Below, one piece after another: positions 7,659 through 13,780 of a DNA stretch of 64,000 bases. A model generated the notes under the pieces. It saw only the letters and a program-made list of their open reading frames with translations, searched no databases and was not told the origin of the DNA. The position numbers were made by a program, and so were the translations under genes. The stretch's first letter is position 1. Each line of letters begins with the position of its first letter. Source of the DNA: Fuerstiella marisgermanici (GTDB lineage Bacteria > Planctomycetota > Planctomycetia > Planctomycetales > Planctomycetaceae); the NCBI RefSeq assembly GCF_001983935.1, contig NZ_CP017641.1, positions 5,737,001 to 5,801,000 of the forward strand. The letters run 5' to 3'.

Positions 7659-8863
7659 TGCTGCGGAATGCTTTTTACCTGGCGCTGCGTTCGCTCTGGT
7701 GGTATCGCGGGCGAGCCATCACAATCGTGCTGTGCCTGGCTTTGACACTGTGGCTGCCGATCACCGTGCGACTGTTGCTAAACCAGTTCCGCACAGACAT
7801 CGTTTCCCGAGCCGAATCGACACCGCTTGTGATCGGTGCGAAGGGTAGTCGCATCGACCTGGCTCTGCTGGCATTGTACTTCGACACGATCCCGCCCGAT
7901 GCAACCACAATGGCGGAGGCGAATTATATTCAGGACACCGGCTTCGCCACCGCGATGCCGGTTCACGTCGCCTATCGAACTCAAAGCATCAACAATCAGG
8001 ACGGCGTGCCGATCGTGGGCACTACGTTGGAATACTTCGAATTTCGAGACCTGTACCTGGCTGAAGGCAATGGTCTCGCCATGTTGGGCGACTGCGTGGT
8101 CGGCAGCAATGTCGCCAGCCGAATGAACCTGAAACCCGGCGACAAGATCCTGTCCGCCCCCAAAAACGCCTTCAACCTGGCGGGTGATTATCCGTTGCGA
8201 ATGAACATCACCGGAGTGCTGGCGAAATCGAATTCGCCAGACGACGACGTTGTGTTTATCGACCTGAAGACCGCATGGATCATCGACGGCATCGGCCACG
8301 GACATCAGGAACTCGCGCATGAATCCGTCGACGACGGCATGCTGCTGGAAAAGTCAGAGACGTCTGTCACGGCCAGTGCGGCCGTTCTGCCGTTCACTGA
8401 AATCACGGCGGACAACATCGATTCGTTTCACCTTCACGGTCGCGAAGAAACGTTTCCCATTTCCGCCGTAATCGCGAACCCGCATTCGCGAAAGGACCAG
8501 ACCCTGCTGCTTGGCCGCTATGCATCGGCACGGACCGAGACGGCTCAGTGCGTAAAACCGGCCGGCGTGGTGCATGACCTGTTGAACATTGTGTTCCGAG
8601 TCGAACGGCTGGTGTGGCTGAGCTCCATTCTGTCCGCCTTCGTCACTGCACTGTTGTTGGGACTGGTTCTGTTACTTTCGATCCGCCTGCGAGCCGCTGA
8701 AATGCAGACCATGCACAAGCTTGGTTGTAGTCGTGCCACGATTGTGTCATTGATCGGCACCGAGATATTCCTGATGACTCTTGCCGGAATCCTGCTGGCT
8801 CTGTCCGCCGCATGGCTAAGCAAGCTGGCCGCTGCAGACTGGTTAAGGTCGTTGTTGTTTTGA
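7658..8863 (+). CDS. FtsX/MacB-type ABC transporter permease
   Basis: About 401 residues. An N-terminal TM (SLWWYRGRAITIVLCLALTL) is followed by a large periplasmic domain (about residues 50-310) and three C-terminal TM segments in an FtsX-like domain (RLVWLSSILSAFVTALLLG; EMQTMHKLGCSRATIVSLIG; IFLMTLAGILLALSAAW). The start may be the GTG at 7655 or the ATG at 7658, both touching the ATPase stop. Together with the ATPase it should form a mechanotransmission-type exporter for a lipoprotein, peptide or drug. The cargo is not indicated. Confidence 0.88.
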   Translation: MLRNAFYLALRSLWWYRGRAITIVLCLALTLWLPITVRLLLNQFRTDIVSRAESTPLVIGAKGSRIDLALLALYFDTIPPDATTMAEANYIQDTGFATAMPVHVAYRTQSINNQDGVPIVGTTLEYFEFRDLYLAEGNGLAMLGDCVVGSNVASRMNLKPGDKILSAPKNAFNLAGDYPLRMNITGVLAKSNSPDDDVVFIDLKTAWIIDGIGHGHQELAHESVDDGMLLEKSETSVTASAAVLPFTEITADNIDSFHLHGREETFPISAVIANPHSRKDQTLLLGRYASARTETAQCVKPAGVVHDLLNIVFRVERLVWLSSILSAFVTALLLGLVLLLSIRLRAAEMQTMHKLGCSRATIVSLIGTEIFLMTLAGILLALSAAWLSKLAAADWLRSLLF

Positions 8864-8885
8864 CGACTACTTGCGCCGCGTCCCA

Positions 8886-9054
8886 CAACTGATTGCGGGA
8901 GGGTGCGTTCGAGCGAAGCAAGATCGGGGAAGGGCGGCGCACTGCGAAGTTGGCTTTTGAATGGTGCCAGCCGTGTCGCGCGGACGCCCCCTCCCGAACG
9001 TTGCTTCGCTCCGTCCGACCTCCCCCAATGCTTCGCTTGGGGGAGGTGAAAGTG
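8886..9054. repeat. Dispersed intergenic repeat, family A, copy 1
   Basis: Occupies most of the gap between the ABC permease and the M24 peptidase genes. It aligns over its whole length with a second copy at about 40267-40432. Shared blocks include GCGGGAGG, AGCGAAGCAA, CGCCCCCTCCCG and TTCGCT..GTCCGACCTCCCC. Internally it is an imperfect inverted repeat: the AGCGAAGCAA side can pair with TTGCTTCGCT. It ends in a tight hairpin, CCTCCCCCAATGC facing GCTTGGGGGAGG. It is non-coding and REP/MITE-like. Confidence 0.7.
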
Positions 9055-9190
9055 ATGGCGTTGAAATTGCCTGGTCGCCGTAATACGCGAGGCCAACTCA
9101 ACTTTGTGTCGGCACACGCGGTACTCGCACTGCACCGCACTTATCAGTACATTTCTGCCAGTCAGCTCCCCACGAATTAGAAAGCCCCAC

Positions 9191-10381
9191 ATGTTCAACC
9201 TCACCGCCGTCCAAAACGCTCTAAAGCAATTCGGATTCGATGGCTGGTTGCTATACGACTTTCGCGGCAGCAATTTGCTGGCTCAGCGAGTCCTGCAACT
9301 CCCCGCTGACTTCGTCAGTTCACGCCGCTTTCTTTATTTTGTGCCCACCGACGGCGAACCTCAGAAGCTGGTGCACCGCATTGAAAACGATGTGCTGGAC
9401 CACCTGCCTGGCAAGAAGAACGTCTACCTGAAGTGGCAGGAACTGGAGGCAGGAATTGAAGCGATGGTGTCCGGCTGCAAGTCGCTGGCCATGGAGTACT
9501 CGCCTCGCAACGGCAACCCTTATATCTCACGAGTCGATGCAGGCACGGTGGAACTGGTGAAGTCGTTCGGATGTGACGTGCAGGCGTCCGGCGATTTGAT
9601 TTCCATTTTCGAAGCAACGCTTTCCGAAGAACAACTGCAGGCCCATTACGCGGCTTGCGACGTGTGTAACGCGGCGTTCGGTGTTGCGTGGAAGTTCATT
9701 GCGGATCAGGTGCGAGCCAACGCCAGTGTCGAAGAAAAGGCCGTGCAGGACACGATCATGCAACACTTCGCCGATCACAACCTAACGACATATCATCCGC
9801 CGATCGTCGGGGTCAACGAAAACGGCGGCAACCCACATTACGAAACCGGCCACGGCGCGAACACCACGATCCGTGAGAATGATTTCGTATTGATCGACTT
9901 GTGGGCCAAACAAGACAAGCCCGATGGGATCTACAGCGACCTGACTCGCACAGGTTTCGTCGGCACCGAAGTGCCCGAAAAATACACAAAGATCTTCAAC
10001 ATTGTCGCGGCCGGTCGAGATGCCGGAATCGAATGCGTCAAAGCGGCGTTCGCGGCCGGCACACCGCTCCAGGGTTGGCAGGTCGACGACGCCGTGCGCA
10101 ACGTGATTGCCGACGCGGGCTACGGCGAATACTTCTGCCACCGCACCGGCCACAGCATGGGCCAGGAAACCCACGGCAACGGAACTCACATCGACAACCT
10201 GGAAACTCACGAAACTCGCCTGCTACTGCCGCGCACCTTGTTCACAATTGAACCCGGCATCTATCTGCCTGAGTTTGGAGTCCGCAGCGAAGTCGACGTG
10301 TACATTCACGCCGATGGCCGAGTCGAAGTGACGGGCGGTCCGGTGCAGACGGAAGTGGTTAAGATTCTGGCCCAGTTTTGA
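9191..10381 (+). CDS. M24-family metallopeptidase (Xaa-Pro aminopeptidase/prolidase-like)
   Basis: 396 residues from ATG 9191 (MFNLTAVQNAL). The frame is open further upstream but that stretch has no coding character. An N-terminal creatinase-like domain is followed by the pita-bread catalytic domain. Metal ligands sit in DFVLIDLWAKQ and GIYSDLTRTGF, then HRTGHSMGQETHG, and the C-terminal Glu ligands in FTIEPGIYLPEFG and VRSEVDVYI. It probably cleaves N-terminal residues before proline, or dipeptides, in the cytoplasm. It stands alone; a convergent DUF1559 gene ends 4 nt after it. Confidence 0.88.
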   Translation: MFNLTAVQNALKQFGFDGWLLYDFRGSNLLAQRVLQLPADFVSSRRFLYFVPTDGEPQKLVHRIENDVLDHLPGKKNVYLKWQELEAGIEAMVSGCKSLAMEYSPRNGNPYISRVDAGTVELVKSFGCDVQASGDLISIFEATLSEEQLQAHYAACDVCNAAFGVAWKFIADQVRANASVEEKAVQDTIMQHFADHNLTTYHPPIVGVNENGGNPHYETGHGANTTIRENDFVLIDLWAKQDKPDGIYSDLTRTGFVGTEVPEKYTKIFNIVAAGRDAGIECVKAAFAAGTPLQGWQVDDAVRNVIADAGYGEYFCHRTGHSMGQETHGNGTHIDNLETHETRLLLPRTLFTIEPGIYLPEFGVRSEVDVYIHADGRVEVTGGPVQTEVVKILAQF

Positions 10382-10384
10382 AGC

Positions 10385-11524
10385 CTAAAAATCATCTGCC
10401 GTCACAGGTTGTTCGGAAACGAAACCGGACAAGTCCCGTTCCCGCGTCCCGCATGGTGTCATCAGACAAGTGTAGACACGGAGGTCGATGTTCTCGCTGA
10501 TCGTGAGAACCGAACCATCACAGTATGCGAATACGCCGATTCCGGGATGGTTCGTGTTGGCGAACGGAGCTTTACCTTCGCCAGCATTCTTCGACTGATT
10601 GATGGCAGGGCTGAATGGCTTGCTGATGACAACGTCCGCAAGGCTGCCATCATTGCTGTGTATGGTCTTGTTGATCTGCTTGGCGTCCACGGGGAGAACC
10701 AAGCCGCTGCTGCCGATATGCGGATCCGCCCATGACGGTGTGTTGTTGCCGGGCCGAGTTCCCGCATTGATGTTTTCGCCCAACATAATCGTGTTGCCGG
10801 ACCCATCGTAGATTTCACCAACCACATGGTGCTTGTAGCGGAGATCATCTTTACCACCGTCTGACGGTGAGCCAAACTGCGGCCAGAACACACCGAAGTC
10901 GCGAGTGATCGCTGCGTCTTCAAGGTCTTCCGGTGGCAGAATTCCATTGCCATTCCAGTCGAAGGGCTCCACCATAAAATGATGCCCGGATTCGAGCTGA
11001 CATTCTGGTTTCGGGCCAACGGATGCGATCCAATTCCTGTCGCCGACGCCGCAATTAAGGGCGTAGCTTAGGCCGCCGTCGACGAAGAAGGACGAGGGAT
11101 CCTCCGGACACCCGAGGAAGTCGAGTTTTAGTCTGGACAGCTCAGCATTCGAAACGCCACTCCGGTCGGACGATCTGCTGTTCCATGGTTGAGTCTTGTC
11201 CCAGCGGTCGTATGTGCCCTGCCCGTCCATGTACGGAAGCAGGTCCACGACCCAGCTCCGACCGTCGAAAATCACTGAGGCGTTGTCGTCGTCCCGTATG
11301 CGGTCCAAATAGTGAGCCTGCGCAGGAAAGCGGCCATCGTTCGTCGAAGCGAAGTTGAGAATCGCAACGGTAACGTTTCGCTGGTTATCCAGACATTGCG
11401 TGCGACGTGCTGGGCCTCGTGCGGTCCTCACCGCAGGCAGAAGCAGCGCCAACAGCACCAAACAAATAAGAACGACCGTTACCATTTCCAACAGCGTCAG
11501 TCCAAGCCGGTTTGAAGTATTCAT
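10385..11524 (-). CDS. DUF1559 pseudopilin-like protein
   Basis: 379 residues. The N-terminus is a type IV prepilin-like signal: RLGLTLLEMVTVVLICLVLL, with the Gly before the hydrophobic stretch and Glu at +5. It is followed by the H-x-G-like DUF1559 body, including NAVILN-like helix VTVAILNFASTNDGRFPAQ, SYALNCGVGD, MLGENINAG, ANTNHPGIGVFAYCDGSV and a closing DLRVYTCLMTPCGTRE. Such proteins are hugely expanded in planctomycetes and are probably processed by a prepilin peptidase and exported. The specific role is unknown. Confidence 0.88.
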   Translation of the reverse strand: MNTSNRLGLTLLEMVTVVLICLVLLALLLPAVRTARGPARRTQCLDNQRNVTVAILNFASTNDGRFPAQAHYLDRIRDDDNASVIFDGRSWVVDLLPYMDGQGTYDRWDKTQPWNSRSSDRSGVSNAELSRLKLDFLGCPEDPSSFFVDGGLSYALNCGVGDRNWIASVGPKPECQLESGHHFMVEPFDWNGNGILPPEDLEDAAITRDFGVFWPQFGSPSDGGKDDLRYKHHVVGEIYDGSGNTIMLGENINAGTRPGNNTPSWADPHIGSSGLVLPVDAKQINKTIHSNDGSLADVVISKPFSPAINQSKNAGEGKAPFANTNHPGIGVFAYCDGSVLTISENIDLRVYTCLMTPCGTRERDLSGFVSEQPVTADDF

Positions 11525-11581
11525 CCTGTCTCACCTTGTTGTAGACGGTACTGTTCGATCGATTCTCGCCGCAAGGCGAGC

Positions 11582-11761
11582 ACCAAAGTAGCCATCATCG
11601 CTCCGCGTGATGAGCCGCGCGGAATTCGGCCACGCACAATTTTTAGTCATCGTCCGGATGCACAGTTCCGTGTAAGCCTGCACGATCCGGACAAGACTTG
11701 AAGTCTATTCAGACTCCTCCCTGCGCGGCTCGTCACGCGGAGCGATGACGGCTACTTGGGG
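11582..11761. repeat. MITE-like element with about 41-bp terminal inverted repeats
   Basis: The left arm is 11582-11622 and the right arm 11720-11761. The reverse complement of the right arm matches the left at about 37 of 41 positions, sharing AAGTAGCC, TCATCGCTCCGCGTGA and GAGCCGCGC. The 97-bp centre has no open frame. There is no obvious target-site duplication. Each arm contains its own small palindrome (TCATC...GATGA). Confidence 0.7.
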
Positions 11762-12127
11762 AACTCAGCCACGCCCTCTCAAAACGCGAACGTCGCTGGA
11801 ACTTCCGGGACATCATTCTGCTTTTTCTCAAAACGGCGCGAACTCATTCCGCCAAAGCACGTCTAACCCTACACGAACGCCGTGACGTCAGAACCGGAAC
11901 GGCACCAACGACAACGTTTAAACATAAGCCATCAGCTGTGTCGATTTTGAACCCAAATTATCTGAGCTGCCAACCAACGAACGGAGACTTCGGTTTCCGA
12001 CCGACCAGCACATTTGCGTGTTTCGAATCTGCTTTGCGGGCTGAGACGGCAAACGGCTTTATTGACGGCATGCCCATAGCCATGCCGCATTTTTGACTCC
12101 TGACACTGTGTCGCGAAAGCAACGCAA

Positions 12128-12161
12128 AGCTCGGAGTCATCACTGACGCCGGGCTTTTTTT
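12128..12161 (+). terminator. Strong rho-independent terminator upstream of the tRNA array
   Basis: The stem AGCTCGGAGTCA / TGACGCCGGGCT has 12 positions with one A-G mismatch and one wobble, a 4-nt loop TCAC, and then seven T residues. It is oriented for plus-strand transcription coming from the left, so it would insulate the tRNA array from upstream transcription. Confidence 0.75.
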
Positions 12162-12183
12162 ACGCGCCCGCAGCAACAGAAAC

Positions 12184-12255
12184 GGGTCGGTAGCTGAGAT
12201 GGTTTAGCGGCGGTCTGAAGAACCGCAGACGAGGATTCGAGCGCCTCTCGACCCA
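12184..12255 (+). tRNA. tRNA-Phe (GAA), slightly degenerate
   Basis: A 72-nt cloverleaf. Acceptor GGGTCGG / TCGACCC has 7 pairs with one G-U. D arm is GCTG / TAGC with loop AGATGGTT. Anticodon stem is GCGGT / ACCGC with loop CTGAAGA, giving anticodon GAA. T arm is GAGGA-TTCGAGC-GCCTC, where the pair closing the loop is an A-G mismatch. Discriminator A; CCA is not encoded. First unit of the array. Confidence 0.75.
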
Positions 12256-12335
12256 CTGAGGCCACTGCCTCTGACGAATCACATGACCGATCGAAAGTGC
12301 TCCCGCCGATCATTCAGTATGGCAAGTCAATACAT

Positions 12336-12404
12336 CGCCGACGGTCAAGTGACCACTGGAGCCTCATAAGCTCCGACAGTCAGGTGCAAGTCCTGAGTCG
12401 GCTA
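12336..12404 (+). tRNA. Compact tRNA-like RNA, anticodon CAT (Met or Ile2-like)
   Basis: A 69-nt cloverleaf of unusual form. Acceptor is CGCCGAC / GTCGGCT, with six pairs and a C-T mismatch at the first position. The D arm follows at once with no U8/A9: GGTC-AAGT-GACC, only a 4-nt loop. Then ACT, and the anticodon stem GGAGC / GCTCC with loop CTCATAA (anticodon CAT). Variable region is GACAG. T arm is TCAGG-TGCAAGT-CCTGA, with TGC instead of TTC. Two further units share this layout (12882-12950 and 12982-13049) with different stem sequences. It may not be a normal translating tRNA. Confidence 0.65.
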
Positions 12405-12430
12405 CTTTCACCAATAACAAATAACAAAAC

Positions 12431-12502
12431 GGCGCGGTCGTCTATTGGAAGGACACGCGGGCTTTCACCTCGTGGACGCCGGTTCGAATCCGGTTCGCGT
12501 CA
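12431..12502 (+). tRNA. tRNA-Glu (TTC)
   Basis: A 72-nt cloverleaf. Acceptor GGCGCGG / TCGCGTC has 7 pairs with two G-U. TC linker, D arm GTCT / GGAC with loop ATTGGAA. Anticodon stem GCGGG / CTCGT includes wobbles; loop CTTTCAC gives anticodon TTC. T arm is GCCGG-TTCGAAT-CCGGT. Discriminator A, no encoded CCA. The body resembles standard bacterial tRNA-Glu. Confidence 0.8.
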
Positions 12503-12527
12503 ATCAATCTGCTATTCAGAACAACAT

Positions 12528-12600
12528 GGCCTGTTAGTGAAATTGGATATCACGAGACGCTTCGAACGTCTTATTCCGGGTTCGAATCCTGGGCGGGCTA
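12528..12600 (+). tRNA. tRNA-Arg (TCG)
   Basis: A 73-nt cloverleaf. Acceptor GGCCTGT / GCGGGCT has 7 pairs, three of them wobble. TA linker, D arm GTGA / TCAC with loop AATTGGATA. Anticodon stem AGACG / CGTCT with loop CTTCGAA (anticodon TCG). Variable region TATT. T arm CCGGG-TTCGAAT-CCTGG. Discriminator A, no encoded CCA. Confidence 0.78.
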
Positions 12601-12608
12601 CTTGATCA

Positions 12609-12675
12609 CGAGAAGTGTTGTCGATGGTTCGACAACACTTCTGATAAAGCACTCCACGAGGTTCGATTCCCTCGC
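12609..12675 (+). other. Hairpin plus tRNA 3'-half-like fragment
   Basis: A perfect 14-bp stem AGAAGTGTTGTCGA / TCGACAACACTTCT with loop TGGT is followed by a T-arm-like segment, CGAGG-TTCGATTC-CCTCG, and GCGGCGGA, which resembles an acceptor 3' strand. No matching 5' acceptor strand or standard anticodon arm could be found. The flanks share ACTTGATCA on both sides. It looks like a broken or remodelled tRNA unit; no amino acid is assigned. Confidence 0.45.
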
Positions 12676-12697
12676 GGCGGACTTGATCAATTTCGTT

Positions 12698-12768
12698 GGC
12701 ACTGTCGTCTAACGGCAAGACTCCTGTTTTGTAATCAGGCGATGCGGGTTCGATTCCTGTCGGTGCCT
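12698..12768 (+). tRNA. tRNA-Thr (TGT), with anticodon-stem mismatch
   Basis: A 71-nt cloverleaf. Acceptor GGCACTG / CGGTGCC has 7 pairs. TC linker, D arm GTCT / AGAC with loop AACGGCA. Anticodon stem CCTGT / TCAGG has a T-T mismatch next to the loop; loop TTTGTAA gives anticodon TGT. T arm GCGGG-TTCGATT-CCTGT. Discriminator T is unusual for Thr, and the D arm and linker look more like a Gln/Glu-type body, so the identity could be altered. Confidence 0.72.
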
Positions 12769-12786
12769 TTTGAACACCTAGCACTC

Positions 12787-12867
12787 GGCGTTGCTTCAGA
12801 GTGGGATCTGAGCGTGGCTGTAACCCACGTGCCTTCGGGCCATGCGGTTCGATTCCGTACGGCGCCA
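12787..12867 (+). tRNA. tRNA-Tyr (GTA)
   Basis: An 81-nt class II tRNA. Acceptor GGCGTTG / CGGCGCC. D arm TCAG / CTGA with loop AGTGGGAT. Anticodon stem CGTGG / CCACG with loop CTGTAAC (GTA). Long variable arm with a TTCG tetraloop (TGCC-TTCG-GGCCA). T arm TGCGG-TTCGATT-CCGTA. Discriminator A. This is the best-formed member of the array. Confidence 0.85.
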
Positions 12868-12881
12868 TTTGCATACAACCG

Positions 12882-12950
12882 TGCGGGCGAGCCGGTGCTC
12901 AGTTGGCTTTCATAAGGCCGACCTGACGGGATCAACACCCGTGTCCGCGA
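12882..12950 (+). tRNA. Compact tRNA-like RNA, anticodon CAT, second copy of the unusual form
   Basis: 69 nt with the same layout as the unit at 12336. Acceptor TGCGGGC / GTCCGCG is fully paired with wobbles. Immediate D arm GAGC-CGGT-GCTC with a 4-nt loop, then AGT. Anticodon stem TGGCT / GGCCG, loop TTCATAA (CAT). Variable ACCTG. T arm ACGGG-ATCAACA-CCCGT, so the T loop lacks TTC. D stem, acceptor and T stem all differ from the first copy yet still pair, which supports a real conserved fold. Confidence 0.65.
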
Positions 12951-12981
12951 TTTAAGATTCCGAAATTCAGAATGTGTAAAC

Positions 12982-13049
12982 GGGGCTGCCGGAAGGTCGG
13001 ACTTTTCCTTTGCACGGAAGATGGCGGGGAGCGTTACCCCGCGGCTCCA
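12982..13049 (+). tRNA. Compact tRNA-like RNA, anticodon TGC (Ala-like)
   Basis: 68 nt, third member of the compact class. Acceptor GGGGCTG / CGGCTCC. D arm CCGG-AAGG-TCGG directly after the acceptor, then ACT. Anticodon stem TTTCC / GGAAG, loop TTTGCAC (anticodon TGC). Variable ATGG. T arm CGGGG-AGCGTTA-CCCCG, with no TTCRA motif. Discriminator A. The 15 nt between acceptor and anticodon stem match the other two compact units; a standard tRNA has about 19. Confidence 0.62.
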
Positions 13050-13168
13050 TTCTCGATCAACGAATTTACAAGCAAGCGTGATGCTGTTCAGACCAGCGGC
13101 GCTCTGCGTGCCTGTTCGCAGGATTCACGTGGCGTGTTCCGAACATGGGTTATGAACGGAACAGCATC

Positions 13169-13241
13169 GACGTGGTAGCTCACTGGGTAGAGCATCAGGC
13201 TACTAACCTGACGGTAGCGGGTTCGAATCCCGTCCACACGA
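13169..13241 (+). tRNA. tRNA with rare anticodon ACT and defective acceptor stem
   Basis: A 73-nt cloverleaf with good D (GCTC / GAGC, loop ACTGGGTA), anticodon (TCAGG / CCTGA, loop CTACTAA) and T (GCGGG-TTCGAAT-CCCGT) arms. The anticodon ACT would nominally read the Ser codon AGU, but there is no long variable arm as in tRNA-Ser. Only the inner four acceptor pairs form (GTGG / CCAC); the outer three positions do not pair. It may be a pseudo-tRNA or one needing repair. Confidence 0.6.
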
Positions 13242-13780
13242 CCCGTTCGGTTGTGAACCGAACCACCCCCGAACGCGACTGCGTTCACCAATGGCCCGAG
13301 GAAGACGAACGATTGTTGGATCGACGGACGATGGCATTTCGTGAGGTGATCTGGATTTGCGGCATCGTCGCGAATCTGTCACCCGCGACAATGTCCGTCG
13401 CACCGCAGCATGCACGGCTCGCCCTGCAGTTCACGGATACCGCCTTCCGAATGTGTGGTTGAATTCGAAAAACTCAGATCGAGGACGCTCGCGGTAACGC
13501 AGCGGCCGCCGAGATGACGCCGTCGAACAACGCCACACAATTCGGTCGGCTCAAGCGATACTCCGCGAGTCCACATGTGATCGGCAAACGTTTCGTCTTC
13601 CGACGGTTTTGAAATCAAACCCGTTCCCAGGCTCCGGTTTGGAAACGCAGATCCCGGAAGCGTTGCTTGCCGAAAACAAAAAGACAGATTGTCAGCGAAA
13701 TGTTGTGCGACGAAGCAGAGCTTCGTGAATAGGTGTTCCCAGGCTGGAGCGTGGGAACAAGACAAGAGAGGGAAAAGAAG
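13242..13780. other. Structured non-coding region between the tRNA array and the SPFH gene
   Basis: No gene recognised. Near the array are hairpins GTTCGGTT-GTG-AACCGAAC (13245-13263) and GAACGC-GACT-GCGTTC. Closer to the SPFH gene are CGAAGC-AGA-GCTTCG and a common palindromic repeat (13735-13758). Open frames here are compositional artefacts of the repeat. Confidence 0.5.
13735..13758. repeat. Short palindromic genomic repeat (GTTCCCA...TGGGAAC)
   Basis: 24 bp with 7-bp arms GTTCCCA and TGGGAAC around GGCTGGAGCG. Sequences of this kind are scattered through many planctomycete and other bacterial genomes and give rise to spurious short proteins. It ends 23 nt before the SPFH start. Confidence 0.6.

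Larger units (their letters stand above)
11525..12183. other. Long protein-free region before the tRNA array
   Basis: 660 bp with no convincing gene. It contains an inverted-repeat element (11582-11761), a small GNRA-like hairpin CTCGCC-GCAA-GGCGAG (about 11565-11580), a GGCATG palindrome (12066-12087) and a strong plus-strand terminator (12128-12161). A terminator here without an upstream plus-strand gene hints at a short untranslated transcript, but no promoter was identified. Confidence 0.5.

Noticed and set aside
11958-12176. 72-residue minus-strand open frame next to the tRNA array
   Set aside because: It runs through a terminator hairpin and a palindrome, has no ribosome site and no family resemblance.
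12601-12697. A complete additional tRNA
   Set aside because: A T-arm-like segment and a 3' acceptor-like strand exist, but no complementary 5' strand or standard anticodon arm could be found, so it is listed only as a fragment.
13050-13168. A further degenerate tRNA between the Ala-like and ACT-type units
   Set aside because: Several small hairpins occur (GATGCTGTTC with GAACAGCATC; CTGCG with CGCAG), but no arrangement gives an acceptor, anticodon and T arm together.
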